This document shows, piece by piece, positions 1 to 10,950 of a stretch of DNA of 64,000 nucleotides. How positions within the stretch are numbered: the stretch's first letter is position 1; each line of letters starts with the position of its first letter. The position numbers and the translations under genes are program-made. The notes under the pieces were generated by a model. The model did no database searches. It saw nothing but the letters and a program-made list of their open reading frames with translations, and was not told the origin of the DNA. The stretch comes from Dipteronia dyeriana (Eukaryota > Streptophyta > Magnoliopsida > Sapindales > Sapindaceae): contig CM065296.1 in the NCBI GenBank assembly GCA_032871835.1, positions 19,447,501 through 19,511,500 on the forward strand. The letters are read 5' to 3'.

Positions 1-1377
1 ACGTAGTGTCAAGGTGAACTGTATCTTATATCTCGTCGTTGGCCAGTAGATGCAAGAAACTCGAGACACGGTTTGCGTACCGCGTCAAAAGAAAATGCAA
101 ACCGTATCTCGTACCGCATCGCTTGGCAGCAGTGTAAATTACACCATCATGCGGTACGCCATGTCAAGTTGTACCGCGTGACGAACTGCGTTAGCAGGCA
201 GAAACTGAATACTCTTTTTCACGAACAGATGAGATGATTCATTGTGGGGCCCTCTCTCTTATCTCTGATTGGGTATGGTGAGGGGCATTCCTAAAAGCTA
301 AAGGGGTGTCTTTGGGACCCTTCTACATAAGTGGATGGGTTTTTGAAAAGAGATAAAAGGAGAAGATAGAGGAAAGAGAAAGAGGATCAAAAAATCATCA
401 ACACACCAGACCAACTCTTATTCTCTATGAATTTAGAGGTTCTTTCTAAGTTTTTGGACTGAGCTCTTTAAGGTTTAAAGCAGCCAGGTCATGGTTTGGT
501 CGATCAATGGAAGCTATTGAAGCCCAAGCTTCAAGGGAAGGAGTCTACAACTTATTTTTATCTTTTTAAATCTCACTCTTTCTCTATAGTTTCTTTGTAT
601 TGTTCATGGAATGCATTAATGTTAGCTCATCTATGATTTATTTATGTAGAATGAGCTAAATATTGTAGTGTTAGAACAAGATAATGTTAAACCCTTGATT
701 TATTTGGGAATGTCTCTTTGATTTCTCTATTTGTGCTTGTGGAGCTATATGGATGTTTTGAGTGTTTAAAGCTTTTGCTTAATTGATCACTTTGTAATTG
801 ATCACTTTGTAATTGATCAATGGTTAGATGCTATGTACCAAGAGGAGACGCATTTGACAATACTTAGATAAGCATTTACTATGCTTGACTAGAAAGTGCT
901 AGAACCACTAGACTAACGTATATGGTTCGATTTGTATTCCACATGCTTAATGGATTTATATATATTGTCCGGATTGCTTGAGAAAGATTTTGGGTATATA
1001 TGGATACTATCTCTTAAACGTCGAGAGAGATTATAGATTGGTTTAGGGAATACGAACCTATAACATTTGCACGCTCGAATTAGAAATCATAAGAGTCAGA
1101 GTCGTATTGGAAAGGTGAAGAGGGTTCAATTTCTGACATGTTTTCATTACATTTCTCTAGTGTTGTGTTTGATAATATAGTTTGTGTTTGAGATAATTTG
1201 TCTTGGTATAACTGGAAACTTATATTTTTAGATTGTTCAAATAGTATTCAAGCCTTTTAATTCTAGTAGTCGTAACCCTTATCCCTGTAGGAACGATCCT
1301 TACATTGTCATTATACTACCACTCCAATATCGTACTATTACGAGAGTCAACAAGCGTAGTTTGTCACGATCACCCCA
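1..1377. repeat. LTR-like noncoding sequence, truncated by the window start
   Basis: No coding sequence is visible. The texture is that of a long plant Ty3/gypsy LTR and leader: a purine-rich stretch near 345-400, a pyrimidine-rich stretch near 560-600, and a tail near 1285-1330 of the form 'CCCTGTAGGAACGATCC' followed by a CTACCACT-type stretch. Such tails are common at the ends of Athila/Tat-type LTRs. The right edge is placed at the CA of ACCCCA (1376-1377) because recognisable MULE coding similarity begins immediately after it. The other LTR and any gag-pol lie outside the window, so the family is a guess. Confidence 0.3.
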
Positions 1378-2725
1378 CAATATCTGTTTTAGCAGCAACC
1401 CTTTGTGTTAGACTTTGAAATTGTTGTAGAAATGCTTGACACATAATCTGTGTTCAGAATTTGGAAAAAGATCTCCAATTGCATCTAGTAAGCCTTTTTG
1501 TTTGTCACTAATACACACAACACCAAAAGAGTTGTTAATTCCCAAATCAACAGCCAGCTGCTCCAGAAACCAAGTCCATGTGTCCTTGTAGTTGGACTCC
1601 ACCAAGGCATAAGCTACTAGGTACATCTGGTTGTTTGGAGTAACTCTAATGGCTGTCAAGAGCTGCCTGATGTGATAACCTTTGGTAAAACAACAATCTA
1701 AACCTAAAAGTGGCCTACATCCTTCTTTCTATCCCATCTTCAAAGCATCCAGGCAAATGAATAGCCTCTAAAACCTTGGATTTTCATCACATTGTTGTTG
1801 TGAAAACTTGAAGATAACTGAACTGTCTGGGTTCATCCTTTTAAGATTTACATCATACTCCCAAAGCTTAGAGTATTGCTCCTCAACAACACATTTGATC
1901 ATATGTCTAGCAACATTTCTAGCACGGTAATACTGCCATCGGAAAGCATCCACATTAGTGTATGTCCTCAATCGCTCAGACATTCTAGCGAAATTCCAAT
2001 CTAGATTAGCCCTCTATTGACTTACATACTTCTCATCTATGATTTTGGAGTTAACAAACTTATTCTTAAAAATTGCATCCCTCTGACTTGCACAATATTT
2101 TGGAGTCAATCGCTTAGACATGTGTTTTCATCCATTAAAGTCTTAATCTTGAAAGTCTTAATCCATTAAAGTCTTGTGTTTTCATCCATTTGCATCCCAC
2201 TGACTTGCATACTGCCCTAACCTTGTTGGGATCACTTTCACTAAACTTATCATTCCTCGTTTGTTTCACAGCATGTGCCCTGACAACCACTCTAAAAATT
2301 TCAACACTACCAAACTCTATACCAACTATAAAAGTTGGATCTTGCAAGTTACCATTTGGATTGAATTCATGGTAGCTTCTGTTGATGAACTTTCTAACTG
2401 GTCCTCTTTCAACCTCCTCACCATATAATCCTTCCAAGATCTTCAATTCATTTGATCCATCATCAATATCAGATCCATAAGCACATTCCTCACGTGGTAT
2501 ATTTAAGGCTTGCAAGGTATCCCAATACTTTGTAAGATGCACACAAGTACCGGCTGCAAAGTCTTCTGGTTCTTTCTCATAATCAGACTCTACAAGTTCC
2601 TCAGCCTTACTATCATTTTACTCTTGTACTACATGTTTACCCTTGTCTCTCTCAACAGCTTCTCTTGTCCATTCGATATCACCCTTTTCATTAACCCTAA
2701 TTGGCCCATGATCAACACAAGCAGT
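1378..2725 (-). pseudogene. Mutator-like (MULE/mudrA) transposase, broken
   Basis: On the minus strand, three blocks lie in the order of a plant MuDR-type transposase. Block one (2542 to 2135) resembles the N-terminal DBD_Tnp_Mut region, with IVGIEFGSVEIFRVVVRAHAV-like spacing and CKSVGCKW. Block two (1983 to 1768) contains FRWQYYRARNVA and EQYSKLWEYDVNLKR, typical of the segment before the catalytic core. Block three (about 1731 to 1378) is the MULE core: LDCCFTKG carries the first catalytic Asp, ISDKQKGLLDAI the second, and HRLCVKHFYNNF the C-H pair, followed by KGLLLKQILW. The part carrying the third acidic residue, the SWIM domain and the zinc knuckle is missing, because LTR-like sequence starts at 1377. 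Frameshifts and stops separate the blocks, so this is a dead copy. Identification as a MULE is firm; the subfamily is not known. Confidence 0.78.
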
Positions 2726-3019
2726 CCTATAATCGACCCTATAATTATTTTATTTTTAAATTAGTTTAGTTATTTTAATTAAATTTAATCGTTTTTAATT
2801 TTTTATTTATCATAATCTTTAATATTTTTACTTTTAAATAATCATTATTTGAATTTTTAATCAATAACCAGTTTTTTTTTTTAATTTAGCAATAAACAGT
2901 TAATATCTCAAATAAAAGATATTATATATGTTTGTTAATGCTCAAAATATTTAATATTGTAATAATATGATATATAGATTATATTTACAATTACTTAATT
3001 ATTTGTATAATGCTACATA

Positions 3020-3110
3020 AGAACAATATTGGAATTTTATTAAAAATACTAATTTGGTGTGTATATTCATTTTTAAAGGGTGTTATTGTCATACCTCTAA
3101 ATATTAATGA
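3020..3110 (+). repeat. Diverged direct repeat, copy 1
   Basis: It resembles 4062-4150 in the same orientation. Both have an ATTGGAATTTT-like start, then ACTAATTTGGTGTGTATATTC here against ATTAATTTGATATGTACATAC there, then an AAG-GGTG block and ATTGTCA followed by a CT-rich end. The similarity is by eye and includes indels. It could be the ends of one small element or two copies of a MITE-like piece. Confidence 0.4.
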
Positions 3111-4061
3111 AACTGGGCAGTCCACAAGTAAAAATCAATAATCATTGGCTCGAAATTAGCATGTAAAAGCTTAATCTATAAGTGGCAATAACGGTGCCTC
3201 TTAAAAACCGTATCTGCACTCTTTTCGTGATCACACCGATTAAATTTTTTAAATAATCTCTAATTTGTAAATAAACTCCACTTAATGCTAAAAATAGTAT
3301 TTCTTTAATTATACTTTATTGTATTTTTGTAAGTACATACCGTCTATCTCTATTATTATGTTATTTAATTATCTTTATTATTACTTCAATTTTTTTGTTA
3401 CATTTAATTCTCTTACTATTTTTTCCCTACTTCCTTTCTCTTTCTGTTTTTTTTTTTCAAAATCAAACTCCATTTTTCGTTAAAAATCCATTTTAAGATT
3501 ATTATTTTTATTGGAGAACCACTTTCTGTTTGAGAGAGTTGTAGGAATGCAAGATTTGTATCATGCCCAAATTGATGTAAAAGTAAATAGGTGTTAAATG
3601 ATATTTCTAAAAAAATAGATGTTTGATGAAATTAAAGAACATCTAATATATTTTTAATAAGAAAGAACATATAATAATGATAAATAAATAAAAATCTAAA
3701 GTGTGTTTGAAAGAAATAAAAATATATAGATAATATAGTTAATTTAAAAGTCTATTTATATACATAATGATTTTGTTCTTATAATAAAAATTAATTTAAA
3801 CTTTACTTTTTCACAACCAAATTTGTCTCATGATTTTGATTCATTTTTCATACTTACCGATTGATCTGTATTTCCTTATAAAATATTGAAAATATAAATA
3901 AAAGAGAATCTAGTGTTTCTTAAAATGGAAAGAGTTTTTATGATATATGTTAATATCAAACCATTAATAGGAAAAAAAATACAAAAGATTAAAATAGGAA
4001 ATTAATTAATAATTTTTGTAGGTGTACTAACAAAGAATTAGTCCTCTTAGTAACTTTACTC

Positions 4062-4150
4062 AAGGGTATTATTGAATTTTTAGAAACACATTAATTTGAT
4101 ATGTACATACAGTTTTGAAGAGGTGCAAATATTGTCACTCTTAATCAATT
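4062..4150 (+). repeat. Diverged direct repeat, copy 2
   Basis: Partner of 3020-3110, with the shared word order ATTGAATTTTTAG, ATTAATTTGATATGTACATAC, GAAGAGGTG and ATTGTCAC. The two copies are about 1.04 kb apart, and no coding potential lies between them. Confidence 0.4.
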
Positions 4151-4373
4151 CAAAACATGTAAAAAAAGTTGTTAAGCCTATTAGGCCCAAAACCGAATCG
4201 AACCGATCAAAATTTGTTTTGTTCAGTTCGATTACATACTCTTAATTTGTCTAAACCGATTTCGATTTTTGAAAACCGAAATATTTTTAATTCAGTTCAG
4301 TTTTATCTAAAACCAAACCGAACGGCACCCACCCGTAAGTTTCCCTCATGTTTGTTTGTGTCTTAGACCTTTT

Positions 4374-6433
4374 CACTACAAGAAAATAGAGTTATTGGGA
4401 AGATTTTTTTTGCCCCAATAGCTCGAAATTTGTCCATATAGGGCTATTGGGATGAAAAATATTCGTCCCAAATTCCGACGCCTCAGGTGGGTCGCAATAG
4501 CCTCTTTGAGACGAAAATTCAAATTCGTCCTTAAAGAGTACCTATTGGGACGAAACAAAAATATATTAAAAAATTCATCATTTTGGGAAGAAATCTAAAT
4601 TTCGTCCCAATAGATGTAATATTGAGACGAATTATTTCGTTCCTATATTATATCTATTGGGACAAAATAAATCGTCTCAATAGTATATTTGTTTTGACGA
4701 AATAATTTTGTCCCACTAGAGGAAGAGATTAAAAAAAAAATCTAACACCATGATCTCATAAAAAAAAAAATCTAACACCATTATCCAACGTGAATGGTAG
4801 CCTCAACCACTAGACCAGATGTTTCAATTTATTAATAGTTGCACTATATTTATATATAACTTATATTGGTTGTTAAATTTTTATTGATGATTTTAAATCA
4901 AACTCTTAATGAAAAAAACAATTGTTTGATCAATTTAAATTTTATTCCGGTAATCAAAATTTTTATTTCAATGATGGTTGAGTACATCCCTTTCACACCT
5001 AGTCAAGGGTTCGAGTTCCACCATACGCATTTTACATGTATGTGTTGGGAGTTTTCTCTCTGTTTGTAGGAAAAACCCTCTCTTCGGTTGTAAGAGTTGT
5101 AGTCCATATGCAACATCTCTCTGATAATGAGAGTAATATTATGGGTCGTACTTGTAGAGTCTAATTAATTTCATCAGATCTCAACAGTAGCTATATTTCA
5201 AGAAAAAAATGACAGACATATTATACAATTTTCATTTCTATCGGGACGATTAACTTTCGTCTTTTTATATTCGATTGTGTAAAGCTTTAACCATTACTCT
5301 ACACAACTTCAGCTTTTATAAATAATACAAAACTATTTATATATAATATAAATATGTTATCAATTATTTTTTATTAGAATTAAAATTGTATTGAACAAAT
5401 TTTTAAAAATTATTACTAGATAATTTAAATTGATTCTAGTAATCTTTATAATTATTTTGTATGATATACAAATGACTATTAAAAAATATTTATTATATAA
5501 TAATTTATTAAACTATTAGTTCAATGGTTACAAGAATGAATCATAAATGAAACTCCCACTTCAGTAGAGATTCCTACTCACATTTGCGATTTATGAGTAA
5601 ATTTACCCATAATTACGTCGTCTCAAGGACGAATTTTAATTTGTGTCCCAATAAAATGTTTATAAGGACAAAATTTGGAAAAACAAAACCTGGTTTATTT
5701 GGAACACACTACCCACCCACCCACATCTCACTCTCATCACAACCTGGTTTAGTTTTTTTTTTTTATATATATAAATATACATTTATAATTTTTCGTAATT
5801 TTTTGAATTAATCTATAGTAATTAATATAAAAAATTGAAGCAAATTTAATACTGATCTTTGTCTCTTAGAAAAACTTTAAAAAGTAAAGACAAAAAATAA
5901 AAATATATAATCTCAATAAATCATTATCAGAAATAAATATTATTTTTGTCTTAATAAAATAACCTCTAAAATTTATTTACTTTTCATTTCTTTTCCCTTT
6001 GCTGTCCAAAAAAAAATGTTAAACTTTTTAGGGATGATTAATTTTCGTTCCAATAAACATTCTATTTGGACGAACGATTGATTTCGTCCCAATACACCTC
6101 CTATTGGGATAAATTATTTTTATCCCTCAAAGTCTTGATATTTTTACACTTTTTAGGGACGAATAATTTTTTTCATCTCAATAGACATTCTATTGGGATA
6201 AATATTTTTCATCCCTAAAAGTCTCGTCGGGTTTGTTCTCTTTAGGGATGAATAATTTGTTTCGTTTCAATAGACGTTCAGTTTGGACGAATTTTTTTAT
6301 CCCTAAAAGTTTCTTTATATTTTAAACTTTTAAAGAATTTTAAACTTTTAGGGATGAATATGTTATTGCGTCCCAATAGATGTTCTATTAGGATGAATTT
6401 TATTCGTCCCAATAGCCAAATTTTCTTGTATTG
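4374..6433. mobile_element. Non-autonomous CACTA (En/Spm-type) element, copy 1
   Basis: It starts CACTACAAGAAAATAGAG at 4374 and ends TTTTCTTGTATTG at 6433. The reverse complement of the end is CAATACAAGAAAA, a terminal inverted repeat with one mismatch in 13 bases. The 3-bp flanks are TTT and TCT, a weak target duplication. The subterminal 350-400 bp at both ends are packed with TATTGGGACGAA words and their complement TTCGTCCCAATA, the subterminal repeats expected of CACTA elements. No transposase is present and the 2.06-kb core is AT-rich. The core resembles, in inverted orientation, the core of the second copy at 41684-43263, so both belong to one family mobilised in trans. Confidence 0.82.
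4975..5175 (+). repeat. Possible tRNA-derived SINE fragment inside CACTA copy 1
   Basis: GGGTTCGAGTTCCAC near 5008-5022 resembles a tRNA B box (GGTTCGANTCC). It is preceded about 30 bp upstream by a GAGTACATCCC word that could be an A-box relic. A similar arrangement (GGGGTTCAAACC) is found near 42732 inside the second CACTA copy. No tRNA cloverleaf can be drawn. Weak evidence. Confidence 0.25.
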
Positions 6434-7277
6434 TCTCTTTTATTGTATTGCCGTTATTGTGAAAATTATAGAGATGCCTCCAAAATCAAATCAATCACAC
6501 ACACGTTACTTGTTAATATTCTATAGAGTTGCATTTTTTTTTTTTTTCATAATTGTTGACTCATATGAATTTAGAAAATAGAACCGAGTTTAGAAAATAG
6601 AACCGAGTTTAGAAAAAATAAATAAATAAAATTTTGTCATTTTCAAGATTCAATGAAAAAATAAAGATAATTTTAAAATAAAATGTTTTTTTTTTGTTTT
6701 CACTGAAAAAAATAACATAATTTAAAAAAAAAATTGAAAAAAAATATATTTTTAGGATGCAGTGTTCAAAACAATGTCGAAAAAGTAAAAATGATAATTT
6801 CGGAATAAAAATGGAGTGTCTTTAATTTTTTTTTTTTTTTTTAATTAGAATTTTAGAATGAAGAGTATTTAGAAAAAAAATGTGAAAAGATAAAATTGGA
6901 TTTTATAGAAAAAATCTTGATTTTCATGATGTCGTTGTGGTGAATGCTTTCATCAACAGCCTCAAAGTAAGACATTCTCATTGCACATAAGGAAGCAACA
7001 ACCGTGAAGTTCCCTTGACTTGAGTTGGTAGAGGTCGCAGTGGACTTTGCTCCAGCAGAGAAGGAAGAAGTTGTTCCATGAGTGAACCTGGTCTACGGTA
7101 GTTGACCAGACGACAATGTGACCCCTGTAGAGAAAAACGATAAATTGCGAAAGAAGGCGAAAAATCAAAACCAACAAGATGATCCAATTATAAGGGGTTC
7201 AAAAGTGAGTCCCACGAAGACTTAAAGTTTGGAGGCTGATTTAACAGGTATACCGTCCTTAGGATGGATCAAGAAGA
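6434..7277. other. AT-rich gap without a gene
   Basis: No supported coding sequence. It contains a short direct repeat (TTTAGAAAATAGAACCGAG, about two copies near 6570-6612) and long A/T runs. From about 6900 the composition is more balanced, and I recognise nothing in that part. Confidence 0.45.
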
Positions 7278-8290
7278 TGTTGGAAATTTTATGACTAAGT
7301 CTCAATTTGAGAGTAAAAATTGAGTATAATAAATTCCATAAAATTGGAAGATTAAATTGGATTCGAATTCTCTTCTGTGAGAACTTTGAAATGGTATACA
7401 AAAATTCACAAAATGGTTAATGGGTGAATGAGAAATTGAGTCTCAAAATGAACCTATTGTGTAGGGATTAAAATAAATATCACATTGCTTAGGCAAATCA
7501 TTTATATGTAGTTTATAAGTGAATGTGTGATATGAGCTATCAACATGTGTGGCATAGAGGCTCTCTCTCGCGGGCGCAGATGGGGTGCAAATCATGGACC
7601 CCGAACCTTCGAATGCACGACTCGTGTGTGGACACGATTGCCGCTCCGATTGGACCATGAGAGTCCAGTTGACCTTTGGCCACTTCCCTAAGTGAACGTT
7701 TTTGTTTTGTGAAGAATAAGGAAGGCTTTAATTGTTTGGATTCTGATTTCTTACTTGATCACTAAGAATACAGAATCGGTTTTAATTAGAAATAAATCTT
7801 TTTGGAGAATATTATCTAATTAAATTATTTCCTTATTAAATAAAAAACGAATTTACCAAAATTAATCCCCAAACCCTAGTGCTTTGGTTTGGCTATTTAA
7901 AAGCCATAGTATTCTGTTCATAAATTTATTCCGTAGAAAAATACAGTCTTTTTACAGAGCAACCGAATTCTTTCTCTTTTCTTGGTAAGTTTAAACTCGG
8001 TTTGAGTTCGCTGGTAGTGGATAGTGCTAAGATCTACCACTGTTGAACCGTTGTATCCTGGAGACAATCGCTTAACACATACGGTATTGCCCGACGAAAT
8101 TGTCTTAATGACACCGTGTGAAACACGGGCCTCGGTTCTAGCACTGTTTCTGATGTGATTTTCTTGTGTTTTTGCTTTCTGATCTCCAGATAACAGCAAG
8201 GTATGATTTTGGAATTACTATTACGTTTTACAATCTTAAGACAATTTCTCATAAATTTTTATAAAAACATTTCCTTCTTTAAACTTTCTA
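7278..8290 (+). repeat. Probable 5' LTR of Ty1/copia element
   Basis: TGTTGGAAATTTTATG at 7278 is a typical copia LTR start. The right limit is set by the tRNA-iMet-type primer binding site at about 8290. No second copy of this LTR is present in the window, because the element is cut off after integrase. The boundaries therefore rest on the start word and the PBS alone. Confidence 0.45.
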
Positions 8291-8303
8291 GTATCAGAGT
8301 TCT
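8290..8303 (+). other. Primer binding site of copia element
   Basis: TAGTATCAGAGTTC differs only slightly from the canonical plant copia PBS TGGTATCAGAGC, complementary to initiator tRNA-Met. It sits between the putative LTR end and the gag start at 8646. Confidence 0.6.
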
Positions 8304-8349
8304 GGTTCAGATCGTAACGGACTTGAATAATCACTGGTTCAGTTTTCAA

Positions 8350-8572
8350 CTGAGGAAATCGGGTTCTTTAGAACATTGATTTCAATTTCGTATATATACG
8401 CTATCTGTGGAAATCGGGTTCTTTGGAACAGTGATTTCAATTTTGCTAAATAACATTAATCTGTGGAAATTGGGTCTATTATTAGACACTGATTTCGAAA
8501 TCAATTGCGATTTAAACTGGGTAACCAAGTCTGCAATATCAGACATTGATTGTGATTTCCATCATGAAATCT
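8350..8572 (+). repeat. Tandem 55-56 bp repeat in copia leader (4 copies)
   Basis: Four imperfect copies begin at 8350, 8405, 8461 and 8517. Each opens CTG(T/A)GGAAAT-like and then carries a GGGTTCTTTGGAACA or equivalent small inverted repeat, followed by TGATTTCAATTT. Period is 55-56 bases; the last copy is the most diverged. The array lies in the 5' untranslated leader between PBS and gag. Confidence 0.65.
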
Positions 8573-8645
8573 GATTAGATATCAAATGATATCTGTGCTA
8601 TTATTTATGTGATACTAAAACGATTTTGTTTCTGTTTCAGATATT

Positions 8646-9662
8646 ATGACAAACAAATCTAATGTGAACTCCAGTGTTCCACTAGAGACTCCGGAAGTTA
8701 ATCTAAGTATGAGATTAGATACTTCGGCTATGAACTCCTTACTTGTTGGCCAAGTACCTGTAGTATTGCCTATTGTGGCCACAATGACTCCGGCCATCAA
8801 CTCCTTCGTGAGAAATATGCATGATCCGATGATAAGCCAGTATATGAGTCAAGGGAATGTTCCCATGGTAAATCCTTACATGAATTCGGTACCTTTACTG
8901 ATGAATCATATATAGAAGCCTGATAAGTTCAGTGGATTGAATTTTAAACGATGGTAGCAAAAGATGTTGTTTTATCTGACCACACTGAACCTTGGCAGGT
9001 TCTTGACTGAAGATGCTCTTAAACCTAATAATGGCGAAGAACGAGATGTTAAGGTATGGAATGCTATTGATGCATGAAATCACTCGGATTTCCTGTGTCG
9101 TAATTACATACTGAACGAGCTGTCAGATTCGCTATATAGCGTCTATTCTTCAAAGAAAATAGCCAAAGAACTGTAGGAATCATTAGATCGGAAATACAAA
9201 ACTGAGGACGTTGGTTCCAAGAAGTTTATTGCAGGCCGATTTCTTGATTACAAGATGGGGGATTCCAAGATAGTTATGAGTCAAGACCAAGAGCTACAGG
9301 TGATTCTGTATGAGATACATGCCGAAGGGATGACCTTGAGTGAAATTTTCCAGGTGGCTGCAATCATTGAGAAGCTTCCTCCTTCATGGAAAGAGTTCAA
9401 AAACTATCTCAAACACAAGCGAAAGGAGATGAAGATCAATGATCTATTTCCCAAGCTTCGTATTCAGGAAGATCACATGAAGTATGTGGTTAAACATGGG
9501 CAAAGTTCTAAACAGAAGAAGAATAACCCTGGGAAAGGAACCAAATTGGGTCTTAAGGGAGGAGTCTCTAAGAATCCAAAATTCCAAGGGAAGTGATTTA
9601 ACTGTGACAAGTTGGGTCATAAATCTTTTGAGTGCATGTTGCCAAAGAAAAAAAAGAACCAC
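8646..9662 (+). pseudogene. Ty1/copia gag, broken
   Basis: The first ATG after the leader opens a reading frame with internal stops (8913 and others) that continues as a recognisable copia gag. KPDKFSGLNFKRW is the usual gag entry. Later blocks [17 protein letters not shown] ([18 protein letters not shown], about 9345-9405) and the lysine-rich tail near 9510-9596 follow. The zinc knuckle should read C-x2-C-x4-H-x4-C. Here the first Cys codon has become TGA, leaving stop-FNCDKLGHKSFEC at about 9595-9635. This frame and the pol frame starting 9612 are the two halves of one former polyprotein. Copia identity is firm. Confidence 0.8.
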
Positions 9663-10945
9663 GAGGTAAATATGGTTGCTGGGATCTCAAAAGATGTATC
9701 CGAGATCAATCTCTCTGCAGTTGTGACAGAAGCAAACCTGGTTGGGTCAAACCCAAAGGAGTATTGGTTGGATACTGGGGTCACTCACCATATATGTTAT
9801 GATAGAGAGATGTTCAATACATTTGAAGAAATGAAGAATGAAGAAAAGTTGTACATGTGCAACTCATCCACATTTGACGTGAAGGGACGTGGTCAAGTCA
9901 TTCTCAAGATGACCTCTAGTATAACCCTGTATGTAACTGATATCCGTAAGAACTTGGTGTCCGATTCGTTGCTCAATCAGCATGGGTTCAAGATGGTGAT
10001 TGAATTAAACAAAGTGGTTTTAACCAAGCAGGGAACTTATATGGGTAGGGGATATGTAACTGAAGGGCTTTTTAAGCTTAATGTATATGTTGTCAAAAGA
10101 ACAATCAATAAAGATAATTCTTCAGTTTATTTGCTTGAGTATTCTAATTTATGGCATGGTAGACTAGGACACGTTAATTATGATACTTTGCATAGATTAA
10201 TTAACTTAAATCTTATTCCCGCATTCAATATTGATCCTAAACACAAGTGTGAAGTTTGCTTTGAAGCAAAACTAACAAGGTCATCATTTCAAGCTATTGA
10301 AAGGAAATCTGAACCTCTTGATTTAATTCACACAGATATATGTGATTTAAAATTTGTTCAAACAAGAGGCGACAACAAATATTTCATCACATTTATAGAT
10401 GATAGCACCAATTACTGCTATGTATATTTGTTGAAAAACAAGGATGAAGCTATAAAGAAGTTTAGTCTCTATAAAACTGAAGTTGAAAATCAACTCAACA
10501 AGAAAATCAAGGTACTGAGAAGTGACCGAGGTGGTGAATATGTAGCATCGTTTGGTGAATTCAGTGCACAACACGAAATCATACATCAAACCACTGCACC
10601 ATATTCCCTTCAATAAATCGGTATTACAGACGTAAAAATAGTACCTTAAAAAAGATGATGAATGTAATGCTGATAAGTTCTGGAGTGCCTTAGAACATGT
10701 GGGGTGATGCTATATTGTATAGTAATTACCTTTTAAACAAGGTACCCCGAAAGAAAGAAGACAATAACCCATATGAACTATGGAAAGGAAGAAAGTCTTC
10801 CTATAAATTCATACGAATGTGGGGGTGTCTTGCCAAAGTAGTCGTACATATATCTAAGAAGGTGAAAATAGGTTCGAAAACTGTTGACTGCATTTTCATT
10901 GGATATGCACAAAATAGTAGTGCTCATCGATTCTTGGTCTATAAA
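9612..10945 (+). pseudogene. Ty1/copia protease-integrase, truncated before RT
   Basis: An open frame of 334 codons (9612-10613) begins inside the zinc knuckle (MGHKSFEC). The protease motif WLDTGVTHHIC lies near 9768. The integrase zinc finger (LWHGRLGHVNY, then CEVC) is at 10150-10260. The integrase core follows, with HTDICDL (first Asp) and RSDRGGEY (second Asp). After a stop at 10614 the same frame continues as RRKNSTLKKMMN, where the catalytic Glu of the usual AERKNRTL word is replaced by Arg. Then come NMWGDAILYSNYLLNK and CIFIGYAQNS-HRFLVYK up to about 10945. Reverse transcriptase, RNase H and the 3' LTR are absent: the sequence switches to the tail of a chromovirus on the opposite strand. 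The wording suggests the Tork/Ivana side of copia, but this is uncertain. Confidence 0.85.
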
Positions 10946-10950
10946 ACTGC

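Larger units (their letters stand above)
2726..4373. other. AT-rich stretch without a gene
   Basis: Very AT-rich DNA with poly-T/poly-A runs and no supported coding sequence. It may include the flank or terminal part of the MULE to its left. A diverged direct repeat lies at 3020-3110 and 4062-4150. Near 4190-4330 there are several AACCGAAC/CGAACC-type words. Confidence 0.5.

Noticed and set aside
4169..4366. A short frame rich in PNRT repeats
   Set aside because: It arises from AACCGAAC-type repeated words, with no start context or homology.
7443..8252. Several minus-strand frames in the copia LTR and leader
   Set aside because: No similarity to any family I know; the region is better explained as LTR and leader.
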